DNA of 64,000 nt from Clostridiaceae bacterium (lineage in GTDB: Bacteria; Bacillota; Clostridia; Saccharofermentanales; DTU023): contig DUOO01000026.1 of assembly GCA_012838795.1 (NCBI GenBank), positions 1-64,000 on the forward strand, given 5' to 3'. A program made the position numbers and the translations under genes. Shown one piece after another: positions 35,918-44,748 of this stretch (the stretch's first letter is position 1; the number at the start of each line of letters is the position of its first letter). The notes under the pieces were generated by a model. It was not told where the DNA came from, did no database searches, and was given only the letters and a program-made list of their open reading frames with translations.

Positions 35918-37093
35918 TTATATACCTTCCTTTAATTTCATTCTGCGTAAGACAAAAGTCAATAAAATGAAAACGGCTGCCATCATTAACATTACAAGCA
36001 TATTTTGCAGTATATAACCGTAGTCAATTTGGTTGAGCATGTTTGCTTGTACATGAGCAGCATTGCTGACATCCCAATAGGTTGGAGTGATACTTGAAAT
36101 TTTTAATAAAATCTCATTCAGAAAATCACGGGTGATAAAGATGCCGGTTGTAAAGGAAATTGATAGTCCCACAACATTTCCCAGAAAAGAACTGCTGTCT
36201 TTTTTGGGGTAAAGATGACAAACAAACAATACTAAAGCAGTTATCGCAATCAGATGAACAAAATTAGAAACAATCAAAATTCGGCTTACATTAATAGTCA
36301 GATTTTCAAATCCGCTGAATATCAGTACTACCGTCATCAGTAGCAACCAGATAACGAACATCACAGAAAATGCTGCCAGAAAGAGTTCTTTAGTCCGTTT
36401 ACCTTCCGGATAACCGCTAACCAATTCACGTTTTTTAATCAGCGGGTCTTCCATTACCAAAAAGGAATATCCAATTATCGAAAAGCCCAATACGATTATT
36501 ACATAATTAATTTGACTTACAAGGTAAGAAAAAATCTTATAACTTTCACTTTGTTGTTTTTCCTGAGAAGCAACCTTCACTGAAGGCGTCATAATTTGGT
36601 CAACTTCTGAAATAATTCCGGGAATTTTATCGGCAGGTATATTATTGTCATAAAGAATCCTGTATTGATTCCAAATATTCAAATAGTTGTTGATTTTATT
36701 TTCAAAAGTCATTGCAACTTGTCGATTAAGCATTGAATTCGTTTGTAAATCCAGTGAATTCGGGTCTTTGGCAAAAGTTTCCGAGAAATCCCGGGGTATT
36801 ATTACCAGATAGTCCAAACTTTCATCATAAAATTTGTCTGCTATCACATCACGATCGTCCGGTACTTCCACCTGATGATTATCTTGCAGGAGATATTTTT
36901 TGAAATGAGCTGAAAATTCCGATTGTTCATGATCGATGACAGCGACAGCTGCTTCATTCATTGTAAAATCACCGTTGTGGGCAGCAACTTGATTGCCGAC
37001 AATTGAGATTATCAAAATCATGATCATGATATACATGATTGCCATACCCTTGTGTTTATTTATTATCTGCAAAAATAATTTAAATACTTTCAT
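35918..37093 (-). CDS. ABC-2 type exporter permease (second)
   Basis: 391 residues. An N-terminal helix (about 18-35) is followed by an extracytoplasmic domain of about 150 residues and five further helices from about 192 onward, the YhgE/ABC-2 layout. The start overlaps the end of the first permease gene by 14 bp. Third gene of a minus-strand ATPase-permease-permease operon like lnrL-lnrM-lnrN. The two permeases probably form a heterodimer. Substrate is unknown; amphipathic antibiotics are plausible from the linked two-component system. Confidence 0.88.
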   Translation of the reverse strand: MKVFKLFLQIINKHKGMAIMYIMIMILIISIVGNQVAAHNGDFTMNEAAVAVIDHEQSEFSAHFKKYLLQDNHQVEVPDDRDVIADKFYDESLDYLVIIPRDFSETFAKDPNSLDLQTNSMLNRQVAMTFENKINNYLNIWNQYRILYDNNIPADKIPGIISEVDQIMTPSVKVASQEKQQSESYKIFSYLVSQINYVIIVLGFSIIGYSFLVMEDPLIKKRELVSGYPEGKRTKELFLAAFSVMFVIWLLLMTVVLIFSGFENLTINVSRILIVSNFVHLIAITALVLFVCHLYPKKDSSSFLGNVVGLSISFTTGIFITRDFLNEILLKISSITPTYWDVSNAAHVQANMLNQIDYGYILQNMLVMLMMAAVFILLTFVLRRMKLKEGI

Positions 37094-38342
37094 AGCTGTT
37101 TCTCCTTAATCCGAAAATGGTTACAATAAGCATTATGCCGATTATTATCAAAAGACTGACGATCTGTTGATTAAATCTGGTAAAAGTCGTATCGGAATAA
37201 AGCATGTATAATCCTTTAGAAATGATGCCGATCGGATTCATTTCATTAAACCATGGGATATACTGAGCAATAATTCGCGGCATTCCGTTATACATCATGC
37301 CGGATGCAAAACCGAATACTAACGGTAAAGCAATCGATATACCGATTTTCAAACCGGTATTGAAATTAAATAGTGCACCTATTGCGGTTCCGGTCAGTAC
37401 AGCACTAGTTGTACCAAGTAATAACAATACTATGATTTGCAGATAGTTATTACCTAAATTCACGCCGAGTAAATTTACATACAAATAAATCACCAAAGTG
37501 AAAATGCAATGAATAATCCAGCGCGGAATAAAAACTGCAAAAAACATTTTTGTTTTAGAAATTGGTGTTGCTGAATTTCTAAGTCCAACTCCGGTTTGAT
37601 TAGCCGTTATTTCGGCTAAAGTTGAAACTCCTGTATTAAGCGGATAGAATGCGATATAGGCCATACAAGCAAAAAAGTAGATCAGAAGAGGGCTGGTTGA
37701 AAATTCCGTTGATTCCGACTCATCAGAAAACAAATCAACTGTTTCCTCATGCTTTGCCAGAATATCCATTTTTGTCTGTTTCATGATCTCATTAAATTCT
37801 TGTTCACTTAGCTGAGAACCGGCAAAACTTTCCAAATCCGAGAATTTTTCATCGGCATATCGGTCACCGATCATAGTTGTTGTCTTGCGTATACTCTCAT
37901 ATGATTCCAGAAATTGATCCAGCAAACTGGATTTGACTTTGCTTAAATTATTGTAAGCCTGTATTTCAACCGGATTTCCTGCCTTGACAATAGCTTGTAC
38001 AGCTTGATCTGCCAGCAATTGCTCCGCATTTTCAACATCAGTTAACTGATACTTTATAAACACATCATCTGACGATGTTTCTTCCGACTTAGTCTGCTCT
38101 GCAATGCCTTCCTCACCGAAATTTCCTAAGAATTCGGCTATATTATCCGCTTCCTGCTGATCAGTATCAATGATGGCAATTTTAATCGGATCTTTCGAAA
38201 ACTCAACAGTCGGATTTGATAAATTTCCCAAAGCCAGAAAAAACACTGAAATAAAAACAAAAGGAAAAATAAAATTCCACATCATATTAGCTTTATTATA
38301 AAAATATATTTTAAATGAATATTTTAATAAATGTCTAAACAT
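37080..38342 (-). CDS. ABC-2 type exporter permease (first)
   Basis: 420 residues. One helix near the N-terminus (about 22-40), a large extracytoplasmic domain with acidic and coiled stretches (about 50-215), then five helices. TSPLLIYFFACMAYIAFYPL begins the membrane block. It overlaps the ATPase gene by 8 bp and the next permease by 14 bp, so the three genes are co-translated. Same design as the downstream permease. Confidence 0.88.
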   Translation of the reverse strand: MFRHLLKYSFKIYFYNKANMMWNFIFPFVFISVFFLALGNLSNPTVEFSKDPIKIAIIDTDQQEADNIAEFLGNFGEEGIAEQTKSEETSSDDVFIKYQLTDVENAEQLLADQAVQAIVKAGNPVEIQAYNNLSKVKSSLLDQFLESYESIRKTTTMIGDRYADEKFSDLESFAGSQLSEQEFNEIMKQTKMDILAKHEETVDLFSDESESTEFSTSPLLIYFFACMAYIAFYPLNTGVSTLAEITANQTGVGLRNSATPISKTKMFFAVFIPRWIIHCIFTLVIYLYVNLLGVNLGNNYLQIIVLLLLGTTSAVLTGTAIGALFNFNTGLKIGISIALPLVFGFASGMMYNGMPRIIAQYIPWFNEMNPIGIISKGLYMLYSDTTFTRFNQQIVSLLIIIGIMLIVTIFGLRRNSYESI

Positions 38343-39291
38343 TGTCCTTTAACTCCTTCCCGGTAATTTCTAAGAAGACATCATTCAGGGTGGGCTTTTT
38401 ACTTGAAACTGAAATCGGTGTTAAGCTATTTTCTTCAAACAGATGCAGAATTCCTAAAAGACCGATTCCGCCTTGTTTGGTTTTAATGCTTAATCTGCCG
38501 TCTTGATAATCCAGATGAGAAATATCCGAATTATCATTTAATTCTTGTAAGATATGATTGGGCATACCGTATATTTCAAGTTCAATGTTCTCATCCAAGG
38601 CAGACATGGCGATTATTTCTGCACTGGTGCCGGTAACCAAAACACTGCCTTTATCCAGAATCGATAATCTGTCACATAGAATCTCGACTTCTTCCATATA
38701 GTGTGTCGTATAAACAATAGTCGACCCTTGGGCTCGTAATTCCTTAACACCCTCCAAAATCCGATTACGTGACTGGGGATCTACCGCTACAGTCGGCTCA
38801 TCTAAAAAAATCAATTTCGGTTTATGAGCGATCCCGCAGGCTAAATTCAATCTGCGTAACAAACCGCCGGATAATTTTGAAGGATTAAATTTAACAAAAT
38901 CATTCAAACCGGCAAATTCTATCGCTTCTTCAACCAATGCCTGACGCTCCGCTTTATCTTTAATATATAAACCGCAAAAATAATCAATATTGCCGTATAC
39001 TGTTAATTCTTCATATACAGTAGGTTCCTGCGGCACCAAACCTATTTGTTGTTTTATATTATATGCAGTCGGCTTCATTTTTTGACCGAATATCTCAACT
39101 TCTCCTTGATCGTACTTTAACAAGGACAAAATACTGTTGATCAAGGTAGATTTACCGGATCCGTTCGGTCCCAATAAACCGAAAATCTCACCTTCATAAA
39201 TTTCCAAGCTCAAATGGTCTATTGCTACTAATTCTTTATAGCGTTTTACCAAATTGTTAACTTTTACCGCTACTTTTCGATTTGTTTTCAT
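38335..39291 (-). CDS. ABC transporter ATP-binding protein
   Basis: 318 residues. Walker A GLLGPNGSGKSTL near 33-45, Q-loop IGLVPQEP, signature LSGGLLRRLNLA near 141-152, Walker B LIFLDEPT and H-loop YTTHY. The C-terminal ~90 residues form the extension common in drug exporters of the DrrA/LnrL type. GAGGTGA precedes the ATG. Divergent from the histidine kinase gene across 196 bp, so the locus resembles the antibiotic-sensing LnrJK-LnrLMN arrangement. Confidence 0.94.
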   Translation of the reverse strand: MKTNRKVAVKVNNLVKRYKELVAIDHLSLEIYEGEIFGLLGPNGSGKSTLINSILSLLKYDQGEVEIFGQKMKPTAYNIKQQIGLVPQEPTVYEELTVYGNIDYFCGLYIKDKAERQALVEEAIEFAGLNDFVKFNPSKLSGGLLRRLNLACGIAHKPKLIFLDEPTVAVDPQSRNRILEGVKELRAQGSTIVYTTHYMEEVEILCDRLSILDKGSVLVTGTSAEIIAMSALDENIELEIYGMPNHILQELNDNSDISHLDYQDGRLSIKTKQGGIGLLGILHLFEENSLTPISVSSKKPTLNDVFLEITGKELKDNV

Positions 39292-39451
39292 TTATTCACC
39301 TCATCACTTTGTTATTCGCTTAAATTTGTTATGATATTAACAACGAATCCGTGCATGATCAGACTTATTCCTTATTCAGAATTCGTTCAATCAGATTTAG
39401 CTCGAATTCTAATACAGCTTAAAACATGTGAACAGAATATAACATTGAAAA

Positions 39452-39498
39452 TTGTCACCATCTGAAATGACAAATGTCATCGACTAATTGTATATAAT
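39452..39498 (+). promoter_or_regulatory. Palindromic operator and promoter of the kinase gene
   Basis: ATGACA-AA-TGTCAT (39467-39480) is a 14-bp dyad, and TTGTCA (39452-39457) pairs with TGACAA (39468-39473). TATAAT lies at 39493-39498, with 7 bp to the ATG at 39506. The dyads cover the -35 region, as expected for activation by a NarL-type response regulator. The predicted transcript starts at or beside the ATG. Confidence 0.55.
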
Positions 39499-39505
39499 AG
39501 AAGTT

Positions 39506-40594
39506 ATGAAAAATTTTATTAATCTGATATTAATAACCTGCTGTGCCATAATAACTGCTCTGATTGCAAAAAAGGATGAATTAATTATTTTATCAATTTT
39601 TCTGGCTTTGTTTTTTTATTCTGTTTTATATTTAATAGGCGAGCATAAAAATCAAAAAATTGCCAACTTTGTTTCGCTTTTAAGCTGTCTGTTTTTCTTT
39701 GTTTTAATCGGTCTTGATTTTGTTTTGCCTGCTACTTACGCCGGCTTGCCTATAATCGTCTACTATTTCACTCACTGGAATCGACTTTGGATATTATTCA
39801 GTTGTTTATTTATTTTCGGTCTGCCAAATTACAACATATTGGCCTTTAGCCTGATGTTGATTAATTGCGGTTTTGCCATAGTATTAAGACACTTGACTAC
39901 TTCATATCTCAGTTTAAGCGAAATTTTTATCAATACAGTAGATCAAAACACTTTAACAACCCGAACATTACGCCAGCACAATAAATACCTGATGGAACAA
40001 CAAGAAGTTGAAAAAGAAAATACCGTACTTGAAGAACGCAATCGAATTGCACGAGAAATTCATGACAATGTCGGACATAAATTAACCAGCGCTCTTGTTC
40101 AAGTCGGAGCATTGGAATTTACTTTAGCAGAAGAAAAACAACCTGAAATTAAAGCTTTGCATGCAACATTGGATGAAGCAATGGAGCAGGTTCGTGAGAG
40201 TGTGCATAATTTGCATCGTGAATCAGTTTCAATCGAGAACTCTCTGCATAATCTAATTAACAATTACAAATATTGTGCTGTGGAATTAAATATTAAGATT
40301 GACAATGAACCGGATAACAATACGATCCGGGCTATCATGTCGATAGCTCGGGAGGCTTTGGCTAATACAGCCAAACATTCCAATGCAGATTTAATTAAAA
40401 TTAATTTAAGCCAAATAGCAAATAATTACATTTTGTTAATTGTTGATAATGGGAAAAAAGGTAAAATAGACACCAAGAACGGTCTAGGTCTGCTCAATAT
40501 TGAAGAACGGGCAATTCTGCTTGGAGGAATTGCGAATTTTTCTACCGAAAACGGTTTTCGAATTTTTGTTCGTCTACCGATTAATAATAGTTAA
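39506..40594 (+). CDS. NarL-family sensor histidine kinase
   Basis: 362 residues from the ATG at 39506. Five or six N-terminal membrane helices (about 1-130) with almost no extracellular domain mark an intramembrane-sensing kinase. A coiled linker leads to the HisKA_3 motif EIHDNVGHKL with the phosphorylated His at about 186. The HATPase_c domain has ARE-ANTAKHSNAD and DNGKKG...GLGLLNIEER. An in-frame TTG six codons upstream overlaps the promoter and is rejected as start. There is no clear ribosome site. The response regulator gene follows after 37 bp. Confidence 0.9.
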   Translation: MKNFINLILITCCAIITALIAKKDELIILSIFLALFFYSVLYLIGEHKNQKIANFVSLLSCLFFFVLIGLDFVLPATYAGLPIIVYYFTHWNRLWILFSCLFIFGLPNYNILAFSLMLINCGFAIVLRHLTTSYLSLSEIFINTVDQNTLTTRTLRQHNKYLMEQQEVEKENTVLEERNRIAREIHDNVGHKLTSALVQVGALEFTLAEEKQPEIKALHATLDEAMEQVRESVHNLHRESVSIENSLHNLINNYKYCAVELNIKIDNEPDNNTIRAIMSIAREALANTAKHSNADLIKINLSQIANNYILLIVDNGKKGKIDTKNGLGLLNIEERAILLGGIANFSTENGFRIFVRLPINNS

Positions 40595-40631
40595 AATTAT
40601 AAAAAAATATACATTTTACAAGGAATAATTT

Positions 40632-41291
40632 ATGAGAATAATTATTATAGATGATGATGCCTTAGTCTGTGAAAGCTTAGCTACGATTGCCGTACAGGGA
40701 TCTATTCAGCAAGGTACGGAGCCAATTGAGGTATTGGCAATCGGACATGACGGTCAAGCAGCTATTGAATTATACGATAAATTTCAGCCGGATATTATAT
40801 TATTAGATATCAGAATGCCGGAACTAGACGGTTTGGAAGCAGGTAAGATTATTTTGGCAAATTATCCCAAAGCAAAGATTCTTTATCTGACGACCTTTTT
40901 AGATGAAGAATATATTATGCAGGCTTTGCGCATCGGAGCCAAAGGTTATTTAATGAAATCAAGTGTCAAAAACGTCTTGCCTGCACTTTACGCAATTGAA
41001 CGCGGTCAAAGAGTATTCGGCGATGAGATCATAGAAAAAATACCGCCTTTATTAGATAAAGCTGTTAAAAACAAAACCGATAATAAAATCCAAAATAATA
41101 TCTTCTCAGTATTGTCGGAAACAGAATACACAATCGTGGAATTAATTGCTGACGGCAAAAATAATCGAGAGATTGCAGATGCTTTACACTTCAGTGAAGG
41201 TACAATCCGCAACTATCTCTCGACCATCTTAGAAAAATTAAATTTAAGAGATCGGACTCAATTAGCAATTGCATACTATAAACAACTATAA
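40632..41291 (+). CDS. NarL/FixJ response regulator
   Basis: 219 residues. The receiver domain has DDD acidic pocket residues (7-9), phospho-acceptor Asp59 in ILLDIRMPELDG and Lys in LMKSS near 108. The C-terminal LuxR-type helix-turn-helix spans about 155-219 (NNREIADALHFSEGTIRNYL). AAGGA lies upstream. With the kinase it most likely controls the divergent ABC exporter and itself through the ATGACA-AA-TGTCAT dyads. Confidence 0.94.
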   Translation: MRIIIIDDDALVCESLATIAVQGSIQQGTEPIEVLAIGHDGQAAIELYDKFQPDIILLDIRMPELDGLEAGKIILANYPKAKILYLTTFLDEEYIMQALRIGAKGYLMKSSVKNVLPALYAIERGQRVFGDEIIEKIPPLLDKAVKNKTDNKIQNNIFSVLSETEYTIVELIADGKNNREIADALHFSEGTIRNYLSTILEKLNLRDRTQLAIAYYKQL

Positions 41292-41356
41292 AACTTGCAT
41301 TCTTCTTATAACAGTAATTGTTTAATACAACCCAAGCCTATTCAACAGAAATATGA

Positions 41357-42190
41357 TTAAGCCTCAAAGTCGTCTTCTTCGGGATCTTTGATAATTTCTC
41401 CCGGCATCATCATCGAGCTGACTGCAGAATTCGCTCCGTAGTCTTCACCGTCACGACGATACGAATGGAGCAACTCATTCTCAGCAAAGGTAGACAGGCC
41501 GACATAGAAAATGTTTTCTTCCCGAACACCGTCATTGACTAAACAACTGGCAATAGCCTTACGTAAATCCAAAGTACGCTTACCGTTTTCGTCCTTGAAG
41601 ATTATTTCTTCATAGTTGGCGAATCCGCCATAAAACAGTTCTACGACATCATCCTGAATTTCATAATTTTCACGTTCAATATGAGGACCGATACCGACGA
41701 TGATATCTGCCGGATCAGTTTGATAACGCATTACTAAATTTTTTACGGCTTTAGAAACAATTTTGGCAAGCGTTCCTTTCCAACCGGAATGAATGTTAGC
41801 TTGAACTTTTTTCACCGGATCAAATAATAAGACCGGGGCACAATCAGCCACAGTTGTACACAGCACAAAATATTTTCGACTTGTAACCAAGGCATCAATA
41901 CCCATTGCACGATGTCCAAAAGGATATCTTCGCCCGAGTTCTTTTTCGTCAACTATGGAAACCCAATCCGAATGTTCCTGCTCCATAAAATAAAACTGAC
42001 TGGGTTCTATTTCCAGCGCCTGATAGATTTTTTCCAGATTTTCTGCAAAACGCCGGTTCATTTCCGAACCGTCAGGGCGCATGTTTAAATCTATAGTTGT
42101 AAAAACATGATTCAATCCGGCTTGTAAAAGCTCCGGGATCCTGATATAACGTATACCGTCAACAGTAATTATTTCATGTGATTCTACCAT
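41357..42190 (-). CDS. pgeF: Peptidoglycan editing factor PgeF (YfiH/LACC1 family)
   Basis: 277 residues from the start used here. VADCAPVLLFDP and IHSGWKGTL supply the family Cys/His metal-binding triad with the His in FYFMEQEHSD upstream. Members cleave purine nucleosides, and E. coli PgeF edits incorrect muropeptides. The ATG at 42190 is preferred: AAAGGA lies before it, inside the five extra codons of the longer frame. Convergent with the response regulator gene. The YlmE/sepF neighbours common in Firmicutes are not here. Confidence 0.9.
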   Translation of the reverse strand: MVESHEIITVDGIRYIRIPELLQAGLNHVFTTIDLNMRPDGSEMNRRFAENLEKIYQALEIEPSQFYFMEQEHSDWVSIVDEKELGRRYPFGHRAMGIDALVTSRKYFVLCTTVADCAPVLLFDPVKKVQANIHSGWKGTLAKIVSKAVKNLVMRYQTDPADIIVGIGPHIERENYEIQDDVVELFYGGFANYEEIIFKDENGKRTLDLRKAIASCLVNDGVREENIFYVGLSTFAENELLHSYRRDGEDYGANSAVSSMMMPGEIIKDPEEDDFEA

Positions 42191-42483
42191 AAAATTTCCT
42201 TTCATAATTTAGATTGCCGTAATGAAATATCACATTCCGTAATAATGGAAATTATGTCCAACATATCGGCAAATCTAACTCCGGACAGTCTATTTATTAT
42301 ATCATATTCAGGTATTTTCGGCCTGTCTTTCACGAAAAAAATCATGTTAATTTGTTCAAGCTCATGAAATCACTTATGGTTTTAAACAAGTAATTGGAAC
42401 TACATATGCATCATCTTCTCTTTTTAATGCTATACTAGTAAGCTATAAATTAAATTGAAATAACAAAAGAAATATTTATTGAA

Positions 42484-43824
42484 ATGGTTAAAGAACAAAT
42501 GAAACAAAATCGCAGAAGAATAGATAAATGTAAACAATATGCAGATAGTTTAATTAAATTTATTAATCAAAGTCCAACCTCATATCAAGCAGTGGAAACT
42601 ATTAAAAACACTTTGTTGGAACATAATTATCTCCCGTATAAACCAAACCAAACAACTCAACTTCAAACCGGAGATCGTTACTTTTATGTAAAAGATGATT
42701 CTGCAATAATCGCCTTTGAAATAGGTGTTAATCCGCTATCTGAAGGTTTTAAAATATTCGGTGCTCATACGGATTCACCTGCGTTACGCATCAAGCCACA
42801 TTCAATCTCAATTAAAGAAAATGTAATTCGTTTGAATACCGAAGTATACGGCGGTCCGATTCTCAGTACTTGGTTTGATCGTCCTCTTTCGCTTGCAGGC
42901 AGAGTCACTATCAAAGGGCAAGAACAATTTCATCCTGAAACGAGACTGATAGATTTTCAAAAGCCGATCCTGATCTTACCGAATGTGGCAATCCATATGA
43001 ATCGTGAAGTTAATCGAGGCGTTGAAATTAAAGCCGATCAACATCTTTTGCCGTTTATTGCAATCTGTGATCAACAAGATCTGAACCGGAATTGGTTTGA
43101 ACAATTGATTGCTGAGCAACTTTATCTTGAACCGGATCACATTCTGGATTACGACTTATTTCTGTACGATACTACACCGGGATGTATTGTCGGGATTAAT
43201 CAGGATTTTATCTCCGCAAGCCGGCTTGATAATCTCGGTATGTGTTTCAGCGGCTTAAATGCAATGATCAATTTAACTCCGGAACATGAGTTTAACGGCA
43301 TTAACGTATTGTTGTATACCAATAATGAAGAAGTCGGTTCTTTGAGCAAACAAGGCGCAAGAGGAATGTTTCAGCGTGATATCCTCGAAAGTATATGCCT
43401 TAATCTGGGCGGAACCAGACAAGATTTTCTGAATATTTTTGATCATTCCGTTATGATTTCAGCGGATCAGGCTCATGCAGTACATCCGAATTACAGCGAA
43501 TATGCCGATCCTGATCACAGACCTAAAATTAACGGCGGTCCGGTTATTAAACTTGCAGCAGCATTATCTTATGCAACTGACAGCAAATCTGCAGGTTTTT
43601 TTATTGAACTTTGTCAAGCAGCCGATATTCCTTATCAAAGGTTTGTCAATCGCAGTGATCTCAAAGGCGGTTCCACAATCGGATCTATTGTTTCAGCCAT
43701 TATGCCGCTTTCCACAGTTGATATCGGTAATGCTATTTGGGCAATGCACTCAATTCGAGAAACCGGCGGAGTTAAAGATATTTATTATTTAGATCAGGTT
43801 CTCAAATTATTCTTTAGCATTTGA
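42484..43824 (+). CDS. M18 family aminopeptidase
   Basis: 446 residues. Metal ligands are visible: GAHTDSPALRIKP (His, Asp), ASRLDNLGMCF (Asp), NNEEVGSLSKQG (Glu pair) and ISADQAHAVHPNY, with a final His in AMHSIRE. The family removes N-terminal acidic or neutral residues as a cytoplasmic dodecamer with two metal ions. The start is uncertain: neither the ATG at 42484 nor the one at 42499 has a strong ribosome site. The 293-bp gap from the divergent pgeF start carries TATACT near 42431 as a possible -10. Confidence 0.93.
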   Translation: MVKEQMKQNRRRIDKCKQYADSLIKFINQSPTSYQAVETIKNTLLEHNYLPYKPNQTTQLQTGDRYFYVKDDSAIIAFEIGVNPLSEGFKIFGAHTDSPALRIKPHSISIKENVIRLNTEVYGGPILSTWFDRPLSLAGRVTIKGQEQFHPETRLIDFQKPILILPNVAIHMNREVNRGVEIKADQHLLPFIAICDQQDLNRNWFEQLIAEQLYLEPDHILDYDLFLYDTTPGCIVGINQDFISASRLDNLGMCFSGLNAMINLTPEHEFNGINVLLYTNNEEVGSLSKQGARGMFQRDILESICLNLGGTRQDFLNIFDHSVMISADQAHAVHPNYSEYADPDHRPKINGGPVIKLAAALSYATDSKSAGFFIELCQAADIPYQRFVNRSDLKGGSTIGSIVSAIMPLSTVDIGNAIWAMHSIRETGGVKDIYYLDQVLKLFFSI

Positions 43825-43914
43825 GTAAAACTTTTTCTGATGGAAATGAAGAACTTAATTGCTTTTGTCAAGTTTTTTCGACACAAGTTACACCTTTGGC
43901 ACCTCTAGGGATGT

Positions 43915-44730
43915 TTAAATTTTCAGTTCCGTAAATTTCAGAGAATACTGTTCATCCAGCATAATTGTGCCTATCATTTGCCTGAAAGTAGTTGACAAAT
44001 CGCTTGCATAAAAATTATATGCCGCTTTTTGTTCAGAATCAGCTCTCAAATTCAAGCATATTAAAAGTTCTTCGATTTTTTCCGCTTGGGAAAATGCAGG
44101 ATCCAGCAGGATAATTCCCGGATAAATACTTGCAAGCTTATGTTTAATCAGAGGGTAATGTGTACAACCTAAAATCAAATAATCGGGTTGATTTTCAGTA
44201 ATAAAATCATCTAAATAATAGTGAATAAGAGCATCCATCACCGGTGAATCATGTAAACCTTCTTCAATTAAAGTTACAAATAACGGACATGCCTGAGAAA
44301 TCACTTTGATTTTCGGTAAGCTTTGTTTGATCGCTTTCTCATATGTTTTACTCTTGATTGTCACTTCCGTACCGATTACGGCGACTGTAGAATTATCTTT
44401 AATTAAATCAGGTAAACTTGCGACCATCGGATCAATTATGCCTATAAATGGAACTTCCGGATATTTTTGCTTTAATAATTCCAAGCTTGCAGCACTCACC
44501 GTATTACAAGCAATAGCAATCATCTTTACATCGCGTGTTAAGAGAAATTCCGTTATTTGTTGGGAGAATCGGTTAATCGTATCAATCGATTTCGAACCAT
44601 AAGGTGTTCGTGCAGTATCACCGAAATATATAATATTTTCATTAGGTAATAAAGCCTTTATTCGTTTCAGAGAAGTTAATCCGCCAAGACCTGAATCAAA
44701 AACCCCGATCGGTCTATTATCAATATTCAA
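43915..44730 (-). CDS. murI: Glutamate racemase
   Basis: 271 residues. GVFDSGLGGLTSLKRI, YFGDTARTPYGSKS, IACNTVSA (catalytic Cys near 74) and LGCTHYPLIKH (second catalytic Cys near 188) are all present. It makes D-glutamate for peptidoglycan. TTG start with GAGGGA eight bases upstream. It follows tex by 18 bp on the same strand, so the two probably share a transcript. Confidence 0.96.
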   Translation of the reverse strand: MNIDNRPIGVFDSGLGGLTSLKRIKALLPNENIIYFGDTARTPYGSKSIDTINRFSQQITEFLLTRDVKMIAIACNTVSAASLELLKQKYPEVPFIGIIDPMVASLPDLIKDNSTVAVIGTEVTIKSKTYEKAIKQSLPKIKVISQACPLFVTLIEEGLHDSPVMDALIHYYLDDFITENQPDYLILGCTHYPLIKHKLASIYPGIILLDPAFSQAEKIEELLICLNLRADSEQKAAYNFYASDLSTTFRQMIGTIMLDEQYSLKFTELKI

Positions 44731-44748
44731 AGCTAATCCCTCACTATT

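Noticed and set aside
43850-43890. Weak hairpin AACTT/AAGTT with T6 between the aminopeptidase and murI genes
   Set aside because: The stem is only 5 bp; it may help to end transcription but cannot be called with confidence.
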